A stretch of DNA of 46,537 nucleotides from IMG/VR virus record IMGVR_UViG_3300007609_000038, positions 1 through 46,537 of that record; one strand, 5' to 3'. The notes beneath the pieces are model-generated. The model was not told the DNA's origin. It searched no databases and was given only the letters and a program-made list of their open reading frames with translations. Shown piece after piece: positions 1-12,200 of the stretch. How positions within the stretch are numbered: position 1 is the stretch's first letter; each line of letters opens with the position of its first letter. The position numbers and the translations under genes were made by a program. Source of the stretch: a virus.

Positions 1-3000
1 GCTATTGCTTTTTTAGGACAAAGTTTAAGTTTTAGAGTAGATTTAGCAAGTCGTGAAAACTTTATAGAGCTTGCTGAAAGAAAAGAAAGTGTTTTGCGTA
101 TAGCAAAAATGTTAGGTTACAGTGCCAAAAGAAACCTACCAGCTACTGGACTTTTAAAGTTTAGCACCGTAACAACCACCGAACAAATTTTTGACAGTAA
201 TGGACGAAATCTTTCTCAACAATTAATTTCTTGGAATGATCCAACAAATACTAACTGGGCCGAACAGTTTATTTTATTGATTAATGCTGCAATGGCTAAT
301 AATACAGAATTTGGTAGACCGGAAGGTTCTGCTAACATTTTAGGAATTCCTGCGGAGCAATACAGATTTAGAACTAACAGCACAGATGTTCCTTTGTATT
401 CTTTTTCAAAAACTGTAGCTGGAAGAAACACTGCATTTGAAATAGTAAGCACTGTTTTTAAAAATGAAGAAGAATTTTACGAAGAAACACCCGCTCCGGG
501 AAATCGATTAGGATTTGTTTATAGACAAGATGGGCAGGGTCCGGGCAGTATCAACACTGGATTCTTTTTACAATTCAAACAAGGAAGTTTGGAGTTTGCT
601 GATTTTAATATAGAAGTTCCAACCACAAACGAAAGAGTAACGGTTGATAGCCAGAATATTAACAACAACGATGTGTGGCTATTCAAGTTAAATTCGGCAG
701 GACAGCAATTAAATGAGTGGAGCAAAGTTACAAATTTTGTAGGAAACAATATTGCCTACAACAGCATAGTAGGCAACGAAAGAAACATATATGCAGTAGA
801 AACCAAAGAAAACGATAGAATAGATTTAGTTTTTGCTGACGGCGTTTATGGAAATCTGCCTCAAGGACCGTTTAGGGTTTATTATCGTGTAAGTAATGGA
901 CAAAATTATTCAATTACTCCTCAAGAAATGAGAAACATTTCGATTTCGGTTGATTATGTAAACACAAATGGTGAGGAACATACACTTACTATCGGTTTAT
1001 CTCTACAGAATACAATTTCAAATGCTTCGGCAACAGAGACTATTGATAATATAAGAAAAAATGCTCCAGCAAACTACTATGTACAGAATAGAATGATAAC
1101 AGGTGAAGATTATAATCTAGCACCTTTTACTAGTTCGCAAGATATTCTAAAAGTCAAAGCAGTAAATAGAACATCGAGCGGAATAAGCAGAAATTTTGAC
1201 ATTATAGATGCAAGCGGAAAGTATTCAAGTGTAAATGTTTTTGCAGATGACGGATATATCTATAAAAGTGAAGATGAACGAAATATAACATTCAAATTTA
1301 CAAATAGAACCGATATTATTAATGTTATTAAAAGACAACTAGAACCAATCTTTAAAGAAGTAGATGTTTACAATTTTTATTTGACAAATTATGAAAAAGT
1401 AATTTTTCCTACTAGCAATAAAATTTGGACTCAAATCTCAGCAGATTCTAGTTCATCGTCGGGGTATTTTACAGATGCTGTAGATTTAACTTTTCAAAAA
1501 GTAGGAATATATTCCACAAGCACTTTACAATATTTAAGAAATAACGCAAACATACGATTTATTGCACCTGATGGACAAGCTTTCAAGAAAGGAAAACTTG
1601 TAGAGATAGATAGTTCTGACCCAGACCAAACAGATTATATATGGACAAAAGTAATTAATGTTGTCGGAGATGGAACAAATGCTGGACGAGGTGCTCTATC
1701 TTCTGGACTTGGCCCTATACAATTTAGCGATCCTGTTCCGTCTGGTGCTATTGCTAACAGAATTGTTCCGAGATTTGTAACAGATTTACCAATATCCTTA
1801 GAAAATCAAATTGTTAATAATGTATTTCAAAATTTAAATTTTGGTCTGAGGTATGATTACTTGCAAGCAGAATGGAAAATTATTCAGGCTTCTAACCTAG
1901 ATTTAACAGGCGCATTTACCCTAGGGAGAGCTGGCGATGTTTCTAATACCAATCTAGATACTAGCTGGATATTTGCATTTGTTAAAGAATCTAACGAATA
2001 TGTAGTAAGAATTAGGAAATTAGATTATGTATTCGGAAGTGTAGAACAAAACAGATTTTATTTCGATAAAAATGAGAAAAAATTTAACAGCCTTACTGGA
2101 AGTGTTGTCAAAGACCAAATAAATGTCTTAAGTATTAACACCGATAAAACTTTAATAGATCAGTTACGATTTGATTATGCTTTTGAAGTTTCAGATACAA
2201 TCAAATTTGATGATGGTTACGAAAGTAAAGAGTCTATTAAAATAGCATTTAGCGATTCTGATGACGACGGTGTTATCGACGATCCCGATTCTTTTGAAAA
2301 CATTGTAGGAGAAGACAGAGACTTAAACTTTTTATTTTTTCAAGAAACGACAGATTCTTATGGTAGTGTAATTTTTCAAAAGATAGATAACAGTGATAAT
2401 TTAATAAAAATTTTACAAACCGAAACACAATTTACCTTCGCCGACGAAGAAAATTATCCAGATGGACAGCTTGTATATTTTTATGATGCAAACGAAGACA
2501 ATGTTAAAAGAGTTGATAGAACAACTAACACATTAGTATTAGAGAGTAGTTATCGTGCTAACATAGGCAGAGATAAACTAAAGTTTCAGTACATTCATAA
2601 TGCCAGCGAAGATCGCAGAATAGATCCTAGTTCAAGTAATATTATAGATTTATTTTTGTTAACCAGGGCATATGACACCGCGTATCGTAATTATTTGAGA
2701 TCGGGTGGCACAGAACCAACTGCACCTAGCACCGATGATTTGAGAATTACTTACGGAAAAAATCTTAACGAAATTAAAAGCATCAGCGATGAAATAATAT
2801 ATCATCCTGTAAAATATAAAGTTCTATTCGGTTCAGAAGCTGACGAATCTTTGCGAGCTAAGTTTAAAGTTGTTAAAAACACAACAAGAGTGATCAACGA
2901 TGATGATTTAAAAGTTCGTATCGTTAATGCAATTGATGAATTTTTCGATATTAATAATTGGGACTTCGGTGATAGATTTTATTTGAGTGAGTTGATAACA

Positions 3001-3204
3001 TATATCACTAACAGCGTTTCGCCTGATATTAGTAATATAACTATACTGCCCAGACAAGCGAATCAACGTTTTGGCAACCTGTTTGAAATACAGAGTAATG
3101 CAGATGAAATTTTTGTGAGCGGAACTAGTGTAGATGATATAGAGATTGTATCCTCTATATCTACTAAAGAATTACAAATTGGTAATAATTCAACAGGGAA
3201 TTAA
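1..3204 (+). CDS. 6: Baseplate wedge protein, T4 gp6-like (5' end outside window)
   Basis: The reading frame is open from the first base. A TTG at 94 could be mistaken for a start, but in-frame codons 1-93 encode a continuous stretch (...SFRVDLASRENFIELAER) that flows into KESVLRIAKMLGYSAKRN. That segment is characteristic of the gp6/baseplate-J-like wedge proteins of marine T4-like phages, so the true start lies upstream. At least 1067 residues are present, longer than T4 gp6 (about 660). The C-terminal region (LKVRIVNAIDEFFDINNWDFG, then YLSELITYI) fits the usual end of gp6/gp47-type proteins. In T4, gp6 dimers clamp the wedges of the baseplate inner ring. The next gene starts 3 bases after the stop. 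The family is seen by similarity; the wedge role is from the family; the extra length is unexplained. Confidence 0.85.
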   Translation, partial: AIAFLGQSLSFRVDLASRENFIELAERKESVLRIAKMLGYSAKRNLPATGLLKFSTVTTTEQIFDSNGRNLSQQLISWNDPTNTNWAEQFILLINAAMANNTEFGRPEGSANILGIPAEQYRFRTNSTDVPLYSFSKTVAGRNTAFEIVSTVFKNEEEFYEETPAPGNRLGFVYRQDGQGPGSINTGFFLQFKQGSLEFADFNIEVPTTNERVTVDSQNINNNDVWLFKLNSAGQQLNEWSKVTNFVGNNIAYNSIVGNERNIYAVETKENDRIDLVFADGVYGNLPQGPFRVYYRVSNGQNYSITPQEMRNISISVDYVNTNGEEHTLTIGLSLQNTISNASATETIDNIRKNAPANYYVQNRMITGEDYNLAPFTSSQDILKVKAVNRTSSGISRNFDIIDASGKYSSVNVFADDGYIYKSEDERNITFKFTNRTDIINVIKRQLEPIFKEVDVYNFYLTNYEKVIFPTSNKIWTQISADSSSSSGYFTDAVDLTFQKVGIYSTSTLQYLRNNANIRFIAPDGQAFKKGKLVEIDSSDPDQTDYIWTKVINVVGDGTNAGRGALSSGLGPIQFSDPVPSGAIANRIVPRFVTDLPISLENQIVNNVFQNLNFGLRYDYLQAEWKIIQASNLDLTGAFTLGRAGDVSNTNLDTSWIFAFVKESNEYVVRIRKLDYVFGSVEQNRFYFDKNEKKFNSLTGSVVKDQINVLSINTDKTLIDQLRFDYAFEVSDTIKFDDGYESKESIKIAFSDSDDDGVIDDPDSFENIVGEDRDLNFLFFQETTDSYGSVIFQKIDNSDNLIKILQTETQFTFADEENYPDGQLVYFYDANEDNVKRVDRTTNTLVLESSYRANIGRDKLKFQYIHNASEDRRIDPSSSNIIDLFLLTRAYDTAYRNYLRSGGTEPTAPSTDDLRITYGKNLNEIKSISDEIIYHPVKYKVLFGSEADESLRAKFKVVKNTTRVINDDDLKVRIVNAIDEFFDINNWDFGDRFYLSELITYITNSVSPDISNITILPRQANQRFGNLFEIQSNADEIFVSGTSVDDIEIVSSISTKELQIGNNSTGN

Positions 3205-3207
3205 TTA

Positions 3208-6200
3208 ATGTCTGATAAATTTTATCCGAAAAGCGAACTACCTATAAGAACTACATCTGATCTGCTTCCGCAGACTTTTCAAACGGAACAGAATAAAAAG
3301 TTCTTTTCGGGTGTTTTAGATCCGTTAGTTCAACCCGGTGTTTTAGATAAAATTACTGGATACATAGGAAGAAGATACGGAAAAACATATAAAGGTTCTG
3401 ATGTTTATCTAGATTCGGATAACACACTTAGAAGTAGATATCAATTAGAGCCAGGAACTATTATCAAAGAAGATAATAAAATTAACAAATTTTATGATTA
3501 TTTAGATTTCAAAAATCAAATTAAGTTTTTCGGTAATGACAATGATAGAGATGATAAAATTACAAAACACCAACAGTATTCTTGGAATCCGCCGATTGAT
3601 TGGGATAAATTTATCAATTATAGAGAATATTATTGGCTGCCGTTAGGTCCTGAACCTGTAGCAATTACTGGTCAATCGGCAAATATTACTAGCACATATA
3701 GAGTAACAGCGTCAACTGGAACATCCTGGATATTTTCTCCAGATGGACTTACTAATAATCCTAGTCTAACATTATTCAGAGGGCAAACTTATAAATTTAT
3801 CGTTAATTCTCCCGACGAAGGGTTTGTTATTAGGTCTAACTATGATACTGGTTCGTTAACCTTTGATACTAACAAAACATATTTTCCAGGAGAATTAGCT
3901 GTAGTTGACGGAAAACTTTGGAAAGCCCTTAATGAAGTTTCTCCACTTGATGGAAGCACTATAGATATAAACTCGCAAGACTGGGAGTTGGTTGATTCTT
4001 CTGCATCTGTTTCAAATTTAGATTACAATGAAGGAATAGAAAATAATGGTGTTACAACAGGAACGCTTACTTTTACTGTTCCTTATGATGCACCTGATGT
4101 CTTATATTATCAAAGTTCAATTACACCGGATAGATTAGGAACTTTTATTTTAGCAGATATCGAATCTAACACTTTTATAGATGTTGAAAACGAAGTTTTA
4201 GGTAAAACTTCTTATACTTCTAGTAATAATGTAGAATTTACCAACGGATTGGTTGTAGAGTTTAGAGGAAATGTAACTCCTGAACAGTATGCAGAATCAA
4301 CTTGGATCGTAGAAGGTGTAGGATCGAGTATTTCTCTCACAGCCTTTTCTAGTTTAGTTCCGCCATCTATATCAAGCGACACTCCGGAAGTTTTATTCGA
4401 TAATGAGGGATTTGACACCCAACCATTTGATGATGCAGAGCAATTTCCTGTAAACAAGGATTATATTACCGTATCAAAGAACAGTAAAGATTTAAATCCC
4501 TGGAGTAGATATAATAGATGGTTCCATAGAAGTGTAATAGAGTACTCTGCGGCAGTGAATGGAAATAGTTTTAATGCTCCTGAAGATGCTAGAGCAAAAC
4601 GTCCTATCATTGAATTTCAGCCTAACATTAAATTATTTAACCACGGTGCTGTTGCTAAAACAACAGTTGATTATATTGATACGCAAACTACCGATGTGTT
4701 TTCAAATATCGAAGGTAGTTTAGGTTACAGCATAGACGGAGAATTTTTATTTGAAGGAGCTAGGGTTCTAGTTGTTGCAGACAACGATAATTTATCTAAC
4801 AACAAAATTTACGAAGTTAAATTTATTACACATAATGGAGCAAGGATCATTAATCTTAAGGAAACCTTAGACTCCGATTCCCTAATTGACGAATGTGTCC
4901 TTGTTAGACGGGGAACAAACAATGCAGGTTTAATGTACCATTATAATGGTATCAGCTGGATAAAAAGTCAAAGTAAAACGAAAACAAATCAAGCACCGTT
5001 ATTTGATGCCTTTGATGCAAACGGAGTAAGTTTTTCTGATCAAGAAACCTATCCTGTGTCTTTGTTCGAAGGTTGTAAAATTTTTAGTTATAAGGAAGGA
5101 TCTAGTGTCGTAGATACTGAATTAGGATTTAGTATAGATTATTTGAATATTGATAATGTCGGAGATATTCAATTTCAATGGAACTGGGATATTGATAGTT
5201 TTGAATATACTGAAAATCAACGCACCCAAAACGTAAAAATACAAACTGGTTTTTACAAAATTGATGAAAATTTTGACAATGGTTGGGTTGAAACAGACCT
5301 AACATTTACACAACCGATAATAGATGCAACAGTTGTCTCTGCTTCTACTAATGAAATTTTACTCAGCACTGTAGATTGGGACCAATTATCTGACGATGCA
5401 ATTGTAATTTTTTACCTAAACGATAAAAAAATTACACAACCATATGATAGAGCAGGAAATACCTTTACATTCTCTGATGTAATTTTTGAAGAAAACGATG
5501 TGGTATCTGTAAAAGTTGTAGCTGATATAGAACCTGAGTCAGGATATTATCAAATACCAGATGGCCTAGAAAAAAATCCACTCAACAACAATTTAGAATC
5601 TTTAACCTTAGGACAAGCAATTGATCATATATCTTCAGCATTAGAGTTTAAAAACGAAATGCAAGCAGATATTATTGGTTCAAACAACTTAAGAGATTTA
5701 GCTGATTATCGAAACAAAGGCGAAAGATTTATAAAACATTCCGGCATTCCTTCTTTGTCGATTAATATGTTATGCGATAAAGAACAAAATATTATAAAGT
5801 CTTTAAAATACGCCAAACAGTCATACACTTCCTTTAAAAATAATTTTTTAGAGTTAGCTACAACTCTAGATTTTGAAGAAAATGTTTCTAATTTTGTAGA
5901 TACTCTTATTAACAGACTTTCTCAGACTAAAACAACAGATAGTCCTTTTATTGATTCAGATATGATCGGCAGTGGAGCATTTACATCGCTGGAGTACAAA
6001 GTTGTTGACGAAGGAATTAAAATTTTTAGTCTTAGTGAAAATTTTGATTTAGAAACTTTAAGTAATAGGGCTGTCTACGTATATCTTAATGATAGGCAAT
6101 TATTGCATAATACTGAATACACGTTTGATAGCAATTTTGGATTTGTTAAAATAAACGTCGAGCTTGCTCGAGGAGATACTTTACTTATAAAAGAATATGT

Positions 6201-9200
6201 ATCTACAAGTTACAGCCATATTCCGCCCACGCCTACGTCTTTAGGTTTATACAAAAAATTTACACCTATAAAATTTATAGATGACACGTATGTAGAACCA
6301 AAAGAAGTAATTCAAGGACACGACGGTAGTCTTACATTAGCTTATGGCGATTTTAGAGATGATTTATTATTAGAATTAGAATATAGAATTTACAATAATA
6401 TTAAAGTAGAATATGATCCGTCTATTCTCGACATCGATGGTATTTTAGGCGGTTATTACGAAAGCGGAGAGTTTTCTAAATCAGATTTAGATGCAATAGT
6501 CTCTCAAGAGTTTCTAAATTGGGTTTCCAATACTGGCGTAAACTATGCAGTAAATCAGTATTTCGATAGTGAGAATGCATTTACATACACCTACTCTAAT
6601 ATGACTGATTTTACTGGCAAACAAAATTTACCAGGATACTGGCGAGGAGTTTACAATTGGATCTACGATACACATCGTCCACATACTCACCCCTGGGAAA
6701 TTTTAGGTTTTTCAGAGAAACCAAACTGGTGGGATGACGAATACGGAGAGTCTCCTTACACCAGTGGTAATTTATTGTTGTGGGAAGATATAAGAGACGG
6801 TGTAATTCGTCAAGGACCAAGAGCTGGTAGATATATTAGGTATGCAAGACCGTCGATTTTAAATCATATTCCTGTTGACGAGTACGGAAAACTTTTAGAT
6901 CCGTTATCGTCGGGATTTGCAAAAAACTTTACTTTGGTAAACAATCAGGGAAGTTTTAAATTAGGAGATGTAGCACCAGTTGAATATGCCTGGAGATCTA
7001 GTTCAGAATGGCCGTTTGCAATAATTATAGCACTTTCTCTGCTAAAACCTTTCGATTTGCTAACTCGATCCATAGATAGATCTTCGGTTTATACGAATAT
7101 TTTAGGGCAAATAACGAGTAGAAAGACAAATACTTTTTTACGTCCTGCTGATATTCAAGTGCCTAAATTAGAGAACACTATCACAGCAGGTTTAATTAAT
7201 TATCTAGCATCATACATAAGATCCTTAGGCAAAAGCGTCGACATACTAGAAGATACATTTCAACATTTCGATGTAGCTTTGTCGTCTAGATTGAACGGAT
7301 TTGTGGATAAAACACAACAGAAATATTTATTAGACAGCAAAAGTCCATCTTCCTCAACGGGTAGTATTTTTATTCCTGCTGAAAACTATGATATTATTTT
7401 TAATGTAAGTTCTCCCTTCAGTAGTGTAACATACAGTGGAGTAATTGTAGAAAAAACAAGCAGAGGATGGATTGTAAATGGTTATGATAATATAAGTCCT
7501 TTCTTTACATATTTTGAAGCTATTCCTAATCAGAAAGATCCGATAATTGAAGTGGGAGGAACAAGCGAGCAATTTACAGAGTGGACCGTAGATAGACAGT
7601 ATAATAATGGTACTATTATTTTATATAGAGGAGATTATTATAGAGCGATTTCTACTCACAGTTCTGAACAAGTTTTTGACCCTACAAAGTGGAATAAACT
7701 TCCAAATCTTCCTTTAGTGGGCTCAGTACAGGCACAAAGAAGAAGAAACTTTAATAGACTTAAAGAAAAACAAATTACCTACGGACATGAATTTAACACA
7801 ATTCAGCAAGTAGTAGATTTCTTGTTAGGATACGAAGAGTACTTAAAATCTATCGGGTTTATTTTTGATGGATATGATTCTGAGAATCAAGTGGCTCAAG
7901 ACTGGACAACTTCGTCTAAGGAATTTATGTTTTGGACTAAGCATAATTGGGCAGAAGGATCTATAATATCGCTAAGTCCGTGCGCGGAAAAAATACAGAT
8001 AAAAATTCCTGTCGGTGTTGTTGATAATTTATTAGATAGTTTTTACGATTACAACATATTAAAAGGCGACGGCACTCCATTAAATTATAGATTTATAGAT
8101 GCAAATAGAGAATTCCAAACCTTTACTATAACCACTACAGATACCAATCAAGGAATTTATTTTTTGAAAACTAATTATGTTTTCAAAGAGCACGTGGTTG
8201 TGTTTGACGACAGAACTGTGTTTAATGATGTAATATATGACAAACCGACAGGATACCGACAAGAAAGAATTAAAAATAGAGGATTTAGAACAATTGATTG
8301 GGATGGCGATTACACAAGTCCGGGATTCTTGTTCGACAATGTTAATATTGTTAGTTGGCAACCTTTTAGAGATTATAAACTGGGAGATATTGTATCTTAT
8401 AGATCTTTGAATTGGGTAAGCAAAGAAAATCACACAAGCAGTGAATTATTCAATGACACTGTTTGGAGCAGGTTGGATAGCGAACCCGAAAAAAGATTAG
8501 TGCCTAATTTTGATTATAGAATTACTCAGTTTAATGATTATTTTGAAACTGGGTCAGAAGGAGTTAACGAAACCGAACGTAAGCTTGCTAGAAATACAAT
8601 TGGATATCAAGACAGAAATTATCTAGCGGAATTAGCAGAAGACAGTGTAACTCAGTACAGATTGTATCAGGGTTTTATAGGTGAAAAAGGAACAAATAAC
8701 GCACTAACAAAAGTTTTTACAAAATTAAGTGATACAACTGATATTGCAATAGATCTAAAAGAAGAATGGGCATTTAAAGTAGGCGAATTAGGCGGCACAG
8801 ATCAAATCAGAGAAATAGAATTTAGAATCGATAATGAGAATTTTCAGATAAATCCTCAGCCTATGTTATTAACATCGTCTCTGCCTACTAATGTATTAGA
8901 CCAATTTTATAGGATTACACAAGATAACTTTACCATTGCACCTATACCGTTTAATAACAATATTTTTCCTGTTTCTCCTGATTCTCGACCTATACAAACA
9001 GCAGGATATGTGAAAGTAGGTCAAACAAGATGGGTAGTTAGAGATAAACAATCTTTAAATGATCTAGAGATAACTGAAATTTTTGAAAATGATCATATTT
9101 GGGTTACATTCGACGGCCCAGAATGGTCGGTATATAGATTTAATCAAATTCAAAGTGTAAATGTAGAATCTGTAGAGTTTGATGCTAATAGATCCGTTGT

Positions 9201-12200
9201 GCAGTTATATCTTAACAAAGAAATAGTTATTGAATCAGGCGAGTTTGTTGGGATTAAAAATATTACTAATCTCACTGGATTTTTTGAGGTTGTCAACAGT
9301 TTTACATTCCGAGATCAAATTCTAGATTTTTTTGTAATTGAATTATCAGTATCGTCTGATGCAAGTGAACCTGAATTTGACGAAAGTACATTGACCGAAT
9401 TATACAGATTAACTCCTGCTCGATTCAGCAATTATTCTTCCTTGAACGATGAAGAAGCAGCATTACTAGATACCGGAGATAAATTATGGATTGACAATAA
9501 CGGGTTCGATAAATGGGAAGTGATAGAAAAAAACAAGCAATTTGATTTTAAACAAATCGAAGACTTTGGATTAATCGATCCTGCTAAAGTTGGCACAAAA
9601 GTAGTTTACAACGAAATTTTAAGACAGACAGCAGTAGCAATTCCGGACCCTGGATTTGTAGTCATCTATACTGAAAATAACAATTCTTTATCGTTAAGGC
9701 AAATACTATCTCCTCCTAGCAGTATTTCAAGCAATGTAAGTGGTATATTTGCGGAAGAAATAGCAATTAGTCCCGATAGCCGTTGGTTAGCAGTAGGATC
9801 TCCTAGAGCCAGCGGCATAGAAAGTAGATTTAAAGGATTGTACAATCCTGCAGAATTGTATTCCGTGGATGACATTGTATTGTTCCAAGGAAAATTATGG
9901 AAGGCTTTGCAGGAATTCCCTGCCCAACCTGGAACTTCTGTAGAAGATTCTACCTGGATAGGCCCGAATACCGAAGGATGGGGTCCGGTGACAAGCATAA
10001 AAGCGGAGTCTAATGCCCAAGCCGGATACACTGAACAGGGTGTAATTACGTTATATGAGTACATTAATAATCAATGGACAAGACGAGATAGTTTTGTAAG
10101 CCCTAGACCAAATACCAGAGAATTATTTGGACATTCTATAAGCATAGGTGTTGCTAGTAACCAATACTATATGGTTGTATCAGCTCCAGGAGCTGAAGAA
10201 AACAGAGGCAGAGTATATGTTTACATAAATGACGGCACAGAATGGAAACACGCTGAAAATGTAAAATATAGAGGAATATACGAAGCCGACTCTACAATAT
10301 ACTATGCTGGTGATATAGTATGGTACAATGGCGATTTATACGAGTGTATCGATAATTCGACAGCATATATTGATGTTTCAGAATCAGGAGATTTATCATC
10401 AACGGGTAATTGGCTTAAGTTAAACCCAGTCGCTACTCAAAATTCTTTACCACAAAGTATTTCAGTCGAAGATGACGGTTCAACATTACAAAGTGGAATC
10501 TTAAATAGTAATCAATTAGGAGAATTGATAAAAATAGGTGATCGTTTTGGAACAAGCATAGCACTTAATTACGATGCTAGCATACTTGTTGTAGGAGCAC
10601 CTTTTGCAGACGGACAATATTTCCCAAACTATCGGGGAATATGGCGTCCGGATTACGAATATACTCAAAATGATACAGTAAAATGGCAAGGAAATTATTA
10701 TCAACTGACTAACACAGGACAATTTTCTGTAGATTCTACAATAAAAAGTTTTAATGAAGAACCGGAAGGACTACCTTGGATTGAAATAGGAGATAGTTCA
10801 ACGGATCCGTCGGGTAAAGTTTTTGTTTATCGTCGATCAATAAACGGTAATTACGAACTACAGCAGACTATTTCAGCTGAAAATTTTGAAAACGAAAGCG
10901 GCACAACAATTTCAATAAACACAGGCGACGAACTCGGTTCTTCGGTAGATATCGACTACACAGGTACAACCATTGTTGCGTCTAGTCCAAAGTCTGATAT
11001 GACATTTTCCAATCAAGGATCTGCATATATTCTAAAAACGCAATCTTTGTCTAATTTAAATTATAAATTATCTCAAAAAATACAAAGTTTTGAAAAATAT
11101 CCAAATGAGTTTTTTGGATTTAATGTAAGTATAAGCCCTGACACTTCTAAAATTGCTGTAGGTGCAAATAACGCTTTATTTTCTTCTCCAATAAGATTTG
11201 ATTCTGCAACAACTGTATTTGATAGCGGAAGAACAAGTTTTACTGATTCACAAGGATTCAGTGGAGCGGTATATGTCTATGAACTTAAAGATCACAAATA
11301 CTTTTTAACCGAAAAACTAGAAGCAAATCTTGTAGCTGGTGAATCTTTTGGGTATAGTGTAGATTGTTCAAATTCTGTAGTAGCAGTAGGATCTCCTCAA
11401 TATTTTACAGCTGGCCCCCATGGCGTTGAAGGAGAAATAGAAGGAGAAGTTACAGGAACTGCTAGGTTATTTAAGAAAGACCCTAGCAAAAATAGTTGGG
11501 AAATTATAGAACAACAAGCAGATGAAATAGATATAACAAAAATTAAAAGTATAGAATTATACGATAATATAAACAACATAAAAATACAATCATTAGATTA
11601 TATCGATCCTGCTAAATTAAAAATTAAAAACGAAGCAGAACAAGAATTAAATTTTAAAACTTCATACGACCCAGCTGTATATACGATAGGAACAGAAGAA
11701 ACAAATGCAGATCCTGATTTTGCTTGGACAAATACACACGTTGGCGAATTATGGTGGGATTTATCAACCGCTAAATGGATTTATTACGAGCAAGGAGATC
11801 TTTATTACAGGACAGGAAACTGGGGAGTATTAGCAGAAGGTGCTTCGGTTGACGTATATGAATGGGTAGAATCTGTACTTTTACCTTCAGAATGGAGTGT
11901 GTTAGCAGATACGAACGAGGGTGTTGCACAAGGTATAAGCGGCCAACCTCTGTATCCCGATGATACTGTATATAGTGAAAAAATTCTCTACAACGAAATA
12001 ACATTTGAACCCACAGAAACATTATATTATTATTGGGTAAGAAATAAAGCAGTGCTGCCAAATAACGCATCGGGCAGAAAGATTACTGCTTCATCTGTCG
12101 CAAATCTTATAAGAAATCCATCTGCTAACAGTTCGTTTATTGCATTGGCAGATACTGATAAAGCGATAGCATTTAATTTTCCTACCATTCTGAATGAAGA

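Noticed and set aside
94-96. TTG as the start of the gp6-like gene
   Set aside because: The frame is open to base 1 and the upstream codons encode conserved gp6-like sequence, so the gene begins outside the window.
8080-8433. 117-residue antisense frame inside the giant gene
   Set aside because: Ile/Ser-rich translation without motifs, opposite continuous coding sequence.
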